NCBI RefSeq assembly: GCF_016056295.1
Contig: NZ_JAECZB010000016.1
Location: 1-64,000 of the forward strand
DNA from: Atlanticothrix silvestris CENA357
GTDB lineage: Bacteria > Cyanobacteriota > Cyanobacteriia > Cyanobacteriales > Nostocaceae
Length of the DNA stretch: 64,000 bases
Direction: 5' to 3'
Under the pieces are notes generated by a model. That model was not told the DNA's origin and searched no databases. It saw nothing but the letters and a program-made list of their open reading frames with translations. Below, in pieces: positions 9,497-18,446 of this stretch; within the stretch, counting starts at the first letter, position 1, and every line of letters begins with the position of its first letter. The position numbers were made by a program, and so were the translations under genes.

Positions 9497-10054
9497 ATGA
9501 TCGACGACCATAGTTCCAGTTCTTTAGTTGTGCCAGCTTCAACCCAAGATCACAGTCAAGGTGTGCTAAGTGCCGCCGTGGTGTTAGTGATGTATGGGGA
9601 TTATCAATGTCTTAGAAGTGCAGCCGTTTACAAGCTGATTAAAATCATTCGGCAAGAGCTTACGGTTTCTTTTGGAGAGGATTATTTATGTTTTATCTTC
9701 CGCCATTTTCCACAAACACAGATTCATCCCCATGCTCAACGGGCAGCCCAAGCAGCCGTTGCTGCCGCCGCCCAAGGAAAGTTTTGGTTAATGAGCGATA
9801 CTTTATTTGACCATCAACAAAGGTTGGAGAACGGTTATCTTGTCGAGTACGCCAATGATTTAGGGCTTGACATTCCTCAATTTCTCAAAGAGTTGTCTAA
9901 ACAAGTGCATGTCGATCGCATCAATGAAGATATCGAAGGCGGAATACAGAGTGGAGTGACGACTACCCCAGCTCTGTTTATCAATGGAATTCGGTATACC
10001 GGGCACTGGAACACGACGGAGTTGATGGCAGCCGTGATTGCTGCAAGTCATTAA
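9497..10054 (+). CDS. DsbA-like thioredoxin-fold protein with incomplete CxxC
   Basis: A 185-residue protein with a thioredoxin fold of the DsbA/Thioredoxin_4 type. It has the MYGDYQC strand-helix entry, a central helical insertion and a cis-Pro loop GVTTTPALFING near residue 155. The usual active site (C-P-x-C) here reads QCLRSA, so only the first Cys remains and disulphide exchange as in DsbA is doubtful. It has no signal peptide, so the location is cytosolic. Related domains are found free-standing and at the C-terminus of some NhaA antiporters. The role is unknown. Confidence 0.75.
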   Translation: MIDDHSSSSLVVPASTQDHSQGVLSAAVVLVMYGDYQCLRSAAVYKLIKIIRQELTVSFGEDYLCFIFRHFPQTQIHPHAQRAAQAAVAAAAQGKFWLMSDTLFDHQQRLENGYLVEYANDLGLDIPQFLKELSKQVHVDRINEDIEGGIQSGVTTTPALFINGIRYTGHWNTTELMAAVIAASH

Positions 10055-10241
10055 GTTCCCCGATCTTTGCTCCCAATTCATATCTGACTTGTCTGTAAGT
10101 GCTGTAAGCCATCTAGTTTTTATGGCTAGATTTCGCCTGTTTCACTGAACAAAATTGCCGCTTTGTGAACCATGCCAACAACTGAATTCCTGCGTATTGA
10201 TTTAGTCAATTACAAATCAGTATTTCATTGAGGATAATTCT

Positions 10242-10424
10242 ATGACGCATTTACTAGTACAAGGCAAGAATGATTCTGGGCATGAAGGTAAACCTCAGAC
10301 TGATTCTCTTCGCGACTCCTCAGTTAATCATGCCCTGATTGCGATCGCGCAAGAAGTCACTGAGTTGCTGAGGCAAGCTTACCCGATACAAACTGATGAA
10401 ATTGAAACAGGAGAAACAGAATGA
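10242..10424 (+). CDS. Small hypothetical protein overlapping an SDR gene
   Basis: Sixty residues, hydrophilic, with a short amphipathic helix (HALIAIAQEVTELLRQAY) and an acidic C-terminus. Its stop overlaps the start of the following SDR (ATGA), which suggests coupled translation. The last codons also form the SDR's Shine-Dalgarno (CAGGAGAAACAG); the same stretch precedes the second SDR copy at 16432 without this ORF. I do not recognise a family. Confidence 0.4.
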   Translation: MTHLLVQGKNDSGHEGKPQTDSLRDSSVNHALIAIAQEVTELLRQAYPIQTDEIETGETE

Positions 10425-11209
10425 TACTGCAAGATAAAGTGGCGTTAGTCACTGGAGGCACATCGGGAATCGGTAGAGCAACTGCGTTAGCGTTCGCGCA
10501 GCGTTCCGAAGGAAAGCTTAACGAAGTTATCGCTTATGCCCAACAACAAGCAAAGGTGATGGTGGTTGGTCGTCGAATTGATGAAGGTGAAGAAACGGTT
10601 CGATTGATTAAGGAAGCTGGCAAAGAGGCTATCTCTGTGCAAGCAGATGTCACGCAAGAAGCCGATGTTAAAGCAATGGTTGATAAAGCGTTTGACGTTT
10701 TTGGTCGGTTGGATATTGCCTTTAATAATACAGGAACGGTTGGCGAAAATCCCTCATTGATTGAGCAAACAGAAGCGGAATACGACCGCACTATGAACGT
10801 CAATGTCAAAGGCGTTTGGTTGTCGATGAAATATGAAATTGCTCAGATGTTGAAACAGGGAAGTGGTGCGATCGTAAATACATCATCTGGGGCTGGAGTC
10901 GTTGCAGTTCCTACCCAATCCCTCTACACCGCGAGTAAACATGCAATAGTAGGCTTAACAAAAGCCGCCGCGCTCCAATATGCCAAAGCGGGGATTCGCA
11001 TCAATGTCGTTGCACCAAGGTCAATCGAAACAGATATGTTTGAAGCAGCTCAGGATGAAGTCAAAGCTTACTTGGCAGGACTTCACCCAATCGGACGAGC
11101 TGGCACACCTCTTGAAGTTGCAAATGCAGTCCTGTTTTTATCATCTGAGATGGCATCGTTCGTAACAGGTGAAACGTTGATGGTAGATGGTGGGTATGTA
11201 GCGCAGTAG
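10421..11209 (+). CDS. SDR oxidoreductase, copy 1, with inserted repeat
   Basis: A classical short-chain dehydrogenase: cofactor motif TGGTSGIG at residues 10-17, catalytic Ser in NTSSGAG, and YTASK. It is a paralogue of 16432-17187 but carries three abnormalities. There are 14 extra residues (LAFAQRSEGKLNEV) in the helix after the cofactor loop, from a 42-bp insertion. NNTG replaces the structural NNAG. Several residues are lost after IETDMFEAA. The reading frame is preserved, so it may be expressed, but the insertion sits in the Rossmann fold and may disable NAD(P) binding. Bases 10793-11017 are identical to copy 2. Confidence 0.85.
   Translation: MILQDKVALVTGGTSGIGRATALAFAQRSEGKLNEVIAYAQQQAKVMVVGRRIDEGEETVRLIKEAGKEAISVQADVTQEADVKAMVDKAFDVFGRLDIAFNNTGTVGENPSLIEQTEAEYDRTMNVNVKGVWLSMKYEIAQMLKQGSGAIVNTSSGAGVVAVPTQSLYTASKHAIVGLTKAAALQYAKAGIRINVVAPRSIETDMFEAAQDEVKAYLAGLHPIGRAGTPLEVANAVLFLSSEMASFVTGETLMVDGGYVAQ
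10493..10535 (+). repeat. Small dispersed repeat inserted in the SDR coding region
   Basis: Relative to the second SDR gene, 42 net bases are added where that gene has a GCGATCGC palindrome. The core GTTCGCGCAGCGT also occurs inverted at 63730-63742, so this is a family of small repeats rather than random sequence. Position limits are approximate because the junction bases are ambiguous. Confidence 0.75.
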
Positions 11210-11233
11210 TCGATCAGCAGTCCGAGACGACAG

Positions 11234-11290
11234 ACAACATTTGCAGGCAAAGTTGCACTGGTAACGGACGGTTCTCGCGGTTTAGGAGCG
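11234..11290 (+). pseudogene. SDR 5' remnant
   Basis: Translates as TTFAGKVALVTDGSRGLGA, the first beta strand and cofactor-binding loop of a different SDR (TDGSRGLG in place of TGGxxGIG). It has no start codon and the rest of the gene is missing. It lies directly after the intact SDR stop, so a second SDR gene once stood here. Confidence 0.7.
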
Positions 11291-11379
11291 GTGAGCGTAG
11301 GGTATGCGAAAGGTGTCCAAGATTCTAAATCTGAATGTCGAAGTTCAGTCGGAAGAAAATTAAAAAAGAGAATTGTACG

Positions 11380-12276
11380 ATGAAAATACGCTACGGGTTT
11401 CGACAGGTTGGTGATGTCGAAGTGTTCTACCGCGAGGCGGGGGCAAGCGATGCGCCAGTGATACTGCTGTTGCACGGCTTTCCGACCGCTAGCCACATGT
11501 TCCGCGACCTGATCCCTCTCCTCGCCGATCGCTTTCGGCTCGTCGCGCCGGATCTGCCTGGTTTCGGACAGACCAAGGCACCGCCGCGCGGGACATTCGA
11601 CTACACCTTTGATCGCCTTGCCAACGTAATCGAGGGTTTCACCAATGCTTTGTCGCTCGATCAATACGTGCTCTACATCTTCGACTACGGTGCGCCAGTA
11701 GGTTTGCGTCTGGCGATGCGCTATCCTGAACGGATATCTGCGATCGTCTCGCAGAACGGCAACGCCTACCTTGAGGGTTTCAGTGATGAATGGGGATCGT
11801 GGGAAACCTATTGGCGCGAACCGAGCGCAGCGAACCGGGAAGCCTGCCGACTCTCGATCGCGCCAGACACAATCCGGAACTGGCAGTATGGTACCGGAGC
11901 CGATCCAACCCTTTTGTCACCCGACGGCTACGAACTCGACATCGCCTACATGGCGCGGCCAGACGCGGAGGAGATCCAACTCGATCTGATCCTCGACTAC
12001 CGCAGCAACGTCGCGCTCTATCCGGCCTTCCAGTCGTACTTTCGCGAGCACCGTCCGCCGCTTCTCGCCGTCTGGGGTCGTCATGATCCGGCATTTCTGC
12101 CCGCTGGTGCCGCTGCTTATCAGCGCGATCTCCCGGATGCAAAGATTCATCTGCTTGATGCTGGCCATTTCGCGCTGGAGACCCATGCGGAGGAGGTAGC
12201 AACGTTGATCCGCGCGTTCCTCGACAGCATGATCGGTTCCACGCTGCATCTTGAAGGGGATTGCACAAGAATCTGA
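11380..12276 (+). CDS. Alpha/beta hydrolase with Asp nucleophile (dehalogenase/epoxide hydrolase-like)
   Basis: A 298-residue alpha/beta-hydrolase. It has the oxyanion motif HGFPTASHMF, a nucleophile elbow FDYGAPVG with Asp instead of Ser, a late acid in GRHDPAF and the catalytic His in DAGHFALETH. An Asp nucleophile points to the haloalkane dehalogenase/epoxide hydrolase branch; the real substrate is unknown. The ATG at 11380 begins a normal N-terminus; upstream in-frame codons are basic and unlike the family. GC-rich codons (GCG, CGC, CTC) contrast with neighbours and suggest transfer from a proteobacterium. The last 15 residues (TLHLEGDCTRI) look unrelated to the family end. Confidence 0.85.
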   Translation: MKIRYGFRQVGDVEVFYREAGASDAPVILLLHGFPTASHMFRDLIPLLADRFRLVAPDLPGFGQTKAPPRGTFDYTFDRLANVIEGFTNALSLDQYVLYIFDYGAPVGLRLAMRYPERISAIVSQNGNAYLEGFSDEWGSWETYWREPSAANREACRLSIAPDTIRNWQYGTGADPTLLSPDGYELDIAYMARPDAEEIQLDLILDYRSNVALYPAFQSYFREHRPPLLAVWGRHDPAFLPAGAAAYQRDLPDAKIHLLDAGHFALETHAEEVATLIRAFLDSMIGSTLHLEGDCTRI

Positions 12277-12286
12277 CAAAACACCC

Positions 12287-12340
12287 TAAGAATCTGAAAG
12301 AAACCGAGCATTAGGAGTCATTACACCCAGACTATGAAAA
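12287..12340 (+). promoter_or_regulatory. Conserved leader, copy 1 (TAAGAATCTG element)
   Basis: Begins TAAGAATCTGAAAGAAACCG and precedes the GST gene. The same block, diverged but alignable over about 50 bases, occurs at 17280 and 27643, each time upstream of an island gene. A shorter echo (AAGAATCTGACAA) lies just upstream at 12268. It is a candidate shared promoter or regulator site, or the relic of a duplicated gene start. Confidence 0.55.
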
Positions 12341-12387
12341 TAGCAGGTAAGAAGCAAAAACACATTCTTCGCGATCAGGGACATTTC

Positions 12388-13345
<958 letters not shown>

Positions 13346-13350
13346 CACTC

Positions 13351-13708
13351 ATGTTCATCCAAAAACTACAGTCATGTCCAGAATTTATTGCAGGTGACAA
13401 TACCCTTCTGCGAGAATTACTCCATCCCGATAAACAACCTTTAGCGTTGCGATATAGCCTTGCTCATGCGATCGTGCCCGTTAGCGAAACCTCAACGCCA
13501 CATTCGCTCAGCACTTCAGAAGTGTATTACATCTTGACGGGCAACGGTGAGATGTTCATCAACGACCAATCTCAACCTGTTGAACCTGGAGGTGCTTTAC
13601 ATTCCGTCAAATGCGAAACAATCGATTCGCAACACAGGTCGTGAACCGCTCAGTTTCATTTGCATTGTTGATCCAGCTTGGCGCAAAGAAAACGAAACAG
13701 TCTATTGA
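13351..13708 (+). pseudogene. Cupin gene with 2-bp deletion
   Basis: Closely matches the intact cupin at 27091. The first 80 residues are in frame (LLRELLHPDK, STPHSLSTSEVYYIL). After VEPGGA two bases are missing and the frame shifts. The correct sequence resumes in another frame (YIPSNAKQ ... CIVDPAWRKENETVY) and ends early at TGA. The C-terminal barrel strands would be absent from the product, so the gene is probably dead. Confidence 0.88.
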
Positions 13709-13746
13709 TCCCAATCGCTGCCCAGTATTTGTTGAGGAATCATCCA

Positions 13747-14472
13747 ATGTCAACTTTTGTTTTAGTTCATGGCTCGTGGCACGATGGTTCTGCTTGGCAA
13801 GCGGTCATCAGCCAGTTAGAAGCGAAAAGACATCAGGCTTTTGCTCCGACGATCGCCGGACATGGAAAAGGCGTGAATAAAAACGTCAACCATGCTCAAT
13901 GTACACAGTCGATCGTCGATTACATTGTTGATAAAGACTTAACCGATATCGTCCTACTTGGACATAGTTTCGGTGGCACAATTATTGCCAAAGTTGCTGA
14001 AGCAATTAGCACTCGAATTCGACGGCTGATCTTCTTCGATGCTTTTGTCCTGAATGATGGTGAGAGCCTCAGAGATAACCTTCCATTTCCCACTCAAGAG
14101 CTAATCGATGATCTAGTTGAAGCATCGGGTGATAATACGATAATGATGCCGTTCGATATTTGGCGAGAAACATTTCTCAACGATGCTGACCTCGACCTAG
14201 CAAAATCTAGTTACGCACAATTGTCACCTGAACCGTATCAACCGTTTATTGACAAATTAGACCTGAAGCAGTTTTACTCGCTGCCCATTCCTAAAAGTTA
14301 CCTCTACTGTACAGAAGATAATGTCCTACCTCAAGGCGAGTGGGGTTGGCATCCTAGACTGTCTAGCCGCTTGGGGTTGTTTCGACTCGTGCAAATGCCC
14401 GGTAGCCATGAGGTGATGTTTTCTAACCCGGTTGGTTTAGCAGAAAAGATCATTGTGGCAGGACGTGACTAG
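13747..14472 (+). CDS. Alpha/beta hydrolase, methylesterase/EstC-like
   Basis: A 241-residue serine hydrolase. It has FVLVHGSWHDGSAW at the N-terminus, nucleophile elbow GHSFGG near residue 78 and a terminal His in PGSHEVMFSNP. The short N-terminus and this motif order match the plant SABP2/hydroxynitrile-lyase-like family also found in bacteria, which acts on small esters. The start at 13747 is preceded by GAGGA. The final residues (GLAEKIIVAGRD) run to a TAG that coincides with the junction to a truncated second hydrolase. Confidence 0.85.
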   Translation: MSTFVLVHGSWHDGSAWQAVISQLEAKRHQAFAPTIAGHGKGVNKNVNHAQCTQSIVDYIVDKDLTDIVLLGHSFGGTIIAKVAEAISTRIRRLIFFDAFVLNDGESLRDNLPFPTQELIDDLVEASGDNTIMMPFDIWRETFLNDADLDLAKSSYAQLSPEPYQPFIDKLDLKQFYSLPIPKSYLYCTEDNVLPQGEWGWHPRLSSRLGLFRLVQMPGSHEVMFSNPVGLAEKIIVAGRD

Positions 14473-15239
14473 GTCAACCGATTGTACTGATTCATGGATT
14501 TCCATTGAACGGACATTCTTGGGAGAAGCAGGTTTTAGTTTTACTGAACGCAGGATATCGAGTAATTACCTACGATCGCCGAGGATTTGGTGCTTCTAGC
14601 CAACCTTCATTTGGCTATGACTACGATACCTTCGCCGCCGATTTGAATACACTCATGACCCAGCTTGACTTGCAAAATGCTGTGTTGGTTGGCTTCTCAA
14701 TGGGAACGGGTGAAGTCACGCGCTATCTTGGCAAGTATGGCTCAGAGCGGGTGCAGAAAGCTGTGCTGATGGCTCCAGTGCCTCCCTTCTTGCTGAAGAC
14801 CGAGGATAATCCTGAAGGCGTTGACCAAAGCATTTTCGATGGCATTATGAAAGCGATCGTTGAAGACCGTCCAGCCTACTTTTCTACATTCTTCAAAGAG
14901 TTCTTCAATGTCGATGTTTTACTGGGCGATCGCATCAGTAATGAAGCGATTCAGGCAAGTTGGAATGTGGCAGCAGGTGCTTCTGCTAAAGGAACTTTGG
15001 ACTGTGTACCATCCTGGCTGACTGATTTCCGCGACGATCTGCCCCGCATTGATGTACCGACGCTGATTATTCATGGAGATAGCGATCGCATTCTGCCGCT
15101 TGAGTCCACCGCAGCCAGACTGCCGAAGCTGATTAAAAACAGTCAACTAGTTATCATTCCTGGCGGTCCGCACGCCATCAACTGGACTCACGCGGATCAG
15201 GTCAATCCCCTGTTGCTGGACTTTCTTCAGCAGGAATAA
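14472..15239 (+). pseudogene. 5'-truncated chloroperoxidase-type alpha/beta hydrolase
   Basis: Very close paralogue of 22824-23660, but the first 24 or so codons and leader are missing. Homology starts at GQPIVLIHG right at the stop of the preceding gene, with an in-frame TGA just upstream. The rest is undamaged: HGFPLNG, GFSMGTGE nucleophile, HGDSDRI acid and GGPHAINW His. The only early start is TTG at 14505, which would lose the oxyanion loop. It could be made by re-initiation after 14472, but is more likely a fresh pseudogene. Confidence 0.8.
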
Positions 15240-15375
15240 CTCAGTTGTCTTTCTGGCTTCAATGGTAACTACCTTACCAAATCGTGCTGACTTGCGAAGT
15301 TAGGGAGAACCTACTTACGCTGAGTGTATCGAAATCCCGCCACTGTTTATTTTAACTCAAGGAGAGTTAGCACAG

Positions 15376-16344
15376 ATGGAATCTATGAAAGCAGCTGTAT
15401 TAAATGCGTTTGGTGATGCTGATAAGTTTGAAATTCAAACTGTTCCCATACCAACACTGAAGGCGAATCAGGTGTTAGTCAGAGTTTGTGCAACCTCAAT
15501 TAACCCGATCGATTACCAAACTCGTCGTGGTGATTACAAGGAACTGGTTCGATTACCCGCCATCCTTGGAGTCGATGTTTCAGGGGTGATTGAGGCAATT
15601 GGCGAAGCTGTGACTGATTTCAAGGTGGGAGACAACGTGTATTACTCGCCGCAAATTTTTGGAGAATTCGGTAGCTACGCTCAGTATCATGTGGCTGATG
15701 CAGCGATTGTTGCATTGAAGCCTGCAAATCTATCGCACATTGAAGCAGCTTCTTTTCCGCTTGCAGGGGGAACTGCTTGGGATTGTCTAGTGACTAGGGG
15801 CAATCTACAAGTTGGTGAAACAGTTCTCATCCATGCGGGTTCGGGTGGAGTGGGTTCGATCGCAGTTCAACTCGCCAAAGCGATAGGGGCATACGTTTTT
15901 GCGACGTGTAGTTCTAGAAACCGAGATTTCGTGACAGAACTGGGCGCAGATCGGGTGATTGATTACAAAAATGAAGATTACGTAGAAGTCATTCGTCAAG
16001 AAACAAATGGACTGGGTGTGGATTTAGTTCTAGATACGATCGGCAAAGAAACAATTGGGCGTAGTCTAGAAATCATTCGTCCCTTTGGTAGGCTTATAAG
16101 CATTGTAGACATTGCAATACCGCAATCGCTTCTTAAAGCATGGGGTAAGAATCTGACGATTCATTTTGTTTTTTCACCCCAGTACCGAGCAAAATTAGAG
16201 GCTTTGACAAAACTCATCGAGCGTCATCAGCTTCGCCCAGTGATTGATTCAGTATTGTCTTGGGATCAGGTCGCTCTGGCACATCAGCGTCTAGAGCAGG
16301 GAGGAACACGGGGCAAAATTGTGCTGAAGTTTACAGAAAATTAG
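15376..16344 (+). CDS. NADP-dependent quinone oxidoreductase (MDR, zinc-free)
   Basis: A 322-residue medium-chain reductase. The catalytic domain (GDYKELVRLPAILGVDVSG) lacks the Cys ligands of zinc alcohol dehydrogenases. The nucleotide loop is HAGSGGVGSIAVQLAK near residue 155 and the C-terminus is GKIVLKF. The family reduces quinones or enones with NADPH. A GGAGAG Shine-Dalgarno precedes the ATG at 15376. It stands between a broken hydrolase and an intact SDR and fits the redox theme of the island. Confidence 0.88.
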   Translation: MESMKAAVLNAFGDADKFEIQTVPIPTLKANQVLVRVCATSINPIDYQTRRGDYKELVRLPAILGVDVSGVIEAIGEAVTDFKVGDNVYYSPQIFGEFGSYAQYHVADAAIVALKPANLSHIEAASFPLAGGTAWDCLVTRGNLQVGETVLIHAGSGGVGSIAVQLAKAIGAYVFATCSSRNRDFVTELGADRVIDYKNEDYVEVIRQETNGLGVDLVLDTIGKETIGRSLEIIRPFGRLISIVDIAIPQSLLKAWGKNLTIHFVFSPQYRAKLEALTKLIERHQLRPVIDSVLSWDQVALAHQRLEQGGTRGKIVLKFTEN

Positions 16345-16431
16345 ACCAGCTTTACGGCGTTGGTAATTGCTAAACGGATCGGAGTTTGATTGTGTGCTGA
16401 AGGCCAATCTTGATTGAAACAGGAGAAACAG

Positions 16432-17187
16432 ATGATACTGCAAGATAAAGTGGCTTTAGTTACTGGGGGAACATCAGGAATTGGCAGAGCAACTGCGATC
16501 GCTTATGCCCAACAACAAGCAAAGGTGGTGGTGGTGGGTCGTCGAATGGATGAAGGTGAAGAAACGGTTCGATTGATCAAAGAAGCTGACGGAGAGGCGA
16601 TTTTTGTGCAAGCAGATGTCACGAAAGAAGCCGATGTTAAAGCAATGGTTGATAAAGCGGTTAGCGTTTTTGGTCGCTTAGACATTGCCTTTAATAATGC
16701 AGGAACTGTCGGCGAAAATTCCTCATTGATTGAGCAAACAGAAGCGGAATACGATCGCACGATGAACGTCAATGTCAAAGGCGTTTGGTTGTCGATGAAA
16801 TATGAAATTGCTCAGATGTTGAAACAGGGAAGTGGTGCGATCGTAAATACATCATCTGGGGCTGGAGTCGTTGCAGTTCCTACCCAATCCCTCTACACCG
16901 CGAGTAAACATGCAATAGTAGGCTTAACAAAAGCCGCCGCGCTCCAATATGCCAAAGCGGGGATTCGCATCAATGTCGTTGCACCAGCAGCAATCGAAAC
17001 AGATATGTTTGAAGCAGCTACAGGTGGGCAGGATGAGGTCAAAGCTTACATAACAGGACTCCACCCGATCGGACGAATTGGAACACCGCTTGAAGTTGCA
17101 AATGCAGTTCTGTTTTTATCATCTGACCTGGCATCATTCGTAACAGGTGAAACGTTGATGGTAGATGGCGGGTATGTAGCGCAGTAG
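16432..17187 (+). CDS. SDR oxidoreductase, copy 2 (intact)
   Basis: A 251-residue classical SDR with all expected elements: TGGTSGIG, NNAG, SSGAG catalytic Ser, YTASK, and APAAIETDMF after the active site. It is similar to glucose 1-dehydrogenase-type SDRs; the substrate cannot be inferred. The ATG at 16432 has the same CAGGAGAAACAG ribosome-binding stretch as copy 1. Its helix after the cofactor loop carries GCGATCGC where copy 1 has the inserted repeat. It shares a 225-bp identical tract with copy 1 (16762-16986), a sign of recent gene conversion. Confidence 0.92.
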   Translation: MILQDKVALVTGGTSGIGRATAIAYAQQQAKVVVVGRRMDEGEETVRLIKEADGEAIFVQADVTKEADVKAMVDKAVSVFGRLDIAFNNAGTVGENSSLIEQTEAEYDRTMNVNVKGVWLSMKYEIAQMLKQGSGAIVNTSSGAGVVAVPTQSLYTASKHAIVGLTKAAALQYAKAGIRINVVAPAAIETDMFEAATGGQDEVKAYITGLHPIGRIGTPLEVANAVLFLSSDLASFVTGETLMVDGGYVAQ

Positions 17188-17279
17188 TTGAAAGGCAGTG
17201 CGAAATGTTTGACACAGAACTTCAAGCGACTCACTAAAGCAACACTGAAATCGGTTCGCTAATTCCATAGGAAACTCCA

Positions 17280-17399
17280 TAAGAATCTGCAAGAAGTTGA
17301 GTGTTGGAAATGACTACACTCAAGTGAACTAAGACAAAGAGAACTTAGGAGTTGATGATGTCCAAAGTGTCTTTTACCTCACCACCACAAAACTAAAGA
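17280..17399 (+). promoter_or_regulatory. Conserved leader, copy 2, with 13-codon remnant ORF
   Basis: Starts TAAGAATCTGCAAGAAG and aligns with leaders at 12287 and 27643. It ends with the same GAACTTAGGAG ribosome site as the 27643 copy. An ATGATG at 17356 opens a 13-codon frame (MMSKVSFTSPPQN) that stops before the true start of the next gene. So the leader's original gene has been replaced downstream. Confidence 0.5.
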
Positions 17400-17413
17400 A
17401 AGGAATCGTTACC

Positions 17414-17884
17414 ATGAGTACCCAACCGACCGAAGTGATCAAAGAGTTTCTGGCAAATACGGCAACCGAAAAGGTCGAGGCGGCTGCCCGTCGGCTCGTC
17501 GCGGAGGACGCAACATACATTTCCCTGAATTTCGACAACCCTGAACTGAAGCAAATCTTGCCTTGGACGGGAACCTCCAAAGGTCCTCAAGCGTTCATCG
17601 ATACGTTCTCCCGGGTTGAGAAATGGTGGACGATCGAGGACTTCGCCGTTACCGCCCTCTTCAGTGAAGGCGAAAACGTTGCTGTGTTCGGCAGGTTCAC
17701 GTACCGCTCGGTCTCGCTGAGCAAGGCGGTGACCTCACCGTTCTCGATTCACGCAAAGGTGCGCAACGGGAAGATCGTGTACTTTCAGTTCATGGAGGAT
17801 ACTTTCGCGACCGCTCGCACTTTCAGCCAGAAGGGGACTTGGACCATCAAAATCGCTCCGAACCAGCCGGAGTTCGAGGTGTAA
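17414..17884 (+). CDS. NTF2/SnoaL-like protein, probable cassette gene
   Basis: A 156-residue alpha+beta-barrel protein of the SnoaL/ketosteroid-isomerase-like superfamily: N-terminal helix EVIKEFLANTATEKVEAAARRLV, then strands such as VAVFGRFTYRS and GKIVYFQFMEDTFATARTF. No catalytic assignment is possible. It has its own AAAGGAA ribosome site. GC-rich codons (CTC, GTC, CGC) differ from the flanking SDR. The stop lies 15 bases before an attC-like site (17899-17985), the spacing seen in integron gene cassettes, so this gene may have arrived as a cassette. Confidence 0.8.
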   Translation: MSTQPTEVIKEFLANTATEKVEAAARRLVAEDATYISLNFDNPELKQILPWTGTSKGPQAFIDTFSRVEKWWTIEDFAVTALFSEGENVAVFGRFTYRSVSLSKAVTSPFSIHAKVRNGKIVYFQFMEDTFATARTFSQKGTWTIKIAPNQPEFEV

Positions 17885-17898
17885 TAGCAGCCTACGAC

Positions 17899-17985
17899 GC
17901 CTGACCATGCGTTGCACCGGAACGCTACAAATTGGTCGGTTGAGTTTTCAAGGTTATCTGCGTCCGGTGAGCTTGGTCGTTAGGC
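17899..17985 (+). other. attC-like integron recombination site 1
   Basis: An 87-bp site. It starts with GCCTGAC (6 of 7 complementary to the other end) and ends with the core GTTAGGC (17979-17985), matching GTTRRRY. Inner arms GCACCGGA (17914-17921) and TCCGGTG (17963-17969) are complementary. The terminal stretch TCCGGTGAGCTTGGTC followed by the core is characteristic of many proteobacterial attC sites. A structure-aware attC search (for example HattCI or IntegronFinder) would be decisive. Confidence 0.75.
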
Positions 17986-17999
17986 AGCGAGGGTGAAGA

Positions 18000-18350
18000 A
18001 TGAAAAGAGAGTTAGCGATAAATTTTTTGTTCTCGTTTGTGGGCGGCGCAATGGTCTGGTTCTTGTCACCATTTTTATCCGGGCAGGTCGAACCGTGGGA
18101 TGCGAAAGGTTTTTATTATTCCGCAGCACTTCTTCTTGTTGGCCTTATCGTTGGACTTGCTCGGCCTAAACATGTTTGGTCGCACTATGCCGGTATTATT
18201 CTTGGTCAACTGACGTATATGCTTTGTTTTCTGCCCGGCGGTCCGTTAATTCCTGTTGGAGTCGCTATTTTAGCGGCTTACTCCACAATCGCTTTAGCAG
18301 GAGCAGCAAGTGGGGCCTGGTTTCGTCGCGTCAGCCGGGGTGCGCGGTGA
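18000..18350 (+). CDS. Small membrane protein in an integron-type cassette
   Basis: A 116-residue polytopic membrane protein with about four hydrophobic segments (INFLFSFVGGAMVWFL, SAALLLVGLIVGLA, HYAGIILGQLTYMLCF, VAILAAYSTIALAGA) and a basic C-terminus. I do not recognise a family. The ATG lies 15 bp after the attC core GTTAGGC, preceded by GAGGGTG, and the stop lies 8 bp before the next attC-like site. This tight fit between two recombination sites is the signature of a cassette-borne ORF. Confidence 0.75.
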   Translation: MKRELAINFLFSFVGGAMVWFLSPFLSGQVEPWDAKGFYYSAALLLVGLIVGLARPKHVWSHYAGIILGQLTYMLCFLPGGPLIPVGVAILAAYSTIALAGAASGAWFRRVSRGAR

Positions 18351-18357
18351 TTTTGCT

Positions 18358-18446
18358 GCCTAACAAGGCGCAGCAGCAAACCCGGCTCTCGCGCTCCGGT
18401 TGCAATCCACGCTGTCACCGAGGGCCGGGTCGCTGAGCTTGGGTCG
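18358..18446 (+). other. attC-like integron recombination site 2
   Basis: Begins GCCTAAC (18358-18364), a perfect RYYYAAC core, and ends with GAGCTTGGGTCG, then TTATAG. A strong internal hairpin pairs CCCGGCTCTCG with CGAGGGCCGGG. The end core reads GTTATAG instead of GTTRRRY. That is expected if the six bases after G belong to an insertion target rather than to another cassette. Indeed GST homology begins at the TT (18447). Confidence 0.78.

Noticed and set aside
9860-10081. Minus-strand 73-codon frame opposite the DsbA-like gene
   Set aside because: Antisense shadow without motifs.
11780-12279. Long open frames on the minus strand (up to 162 codons) opposite the alpha/beta hydrolase
   Set aside because: GC-rich genes open spurious antisense frames; the sequences are Arg/Pro-rich, without family motifs, and the plus-strand hydrolase has its full active site.
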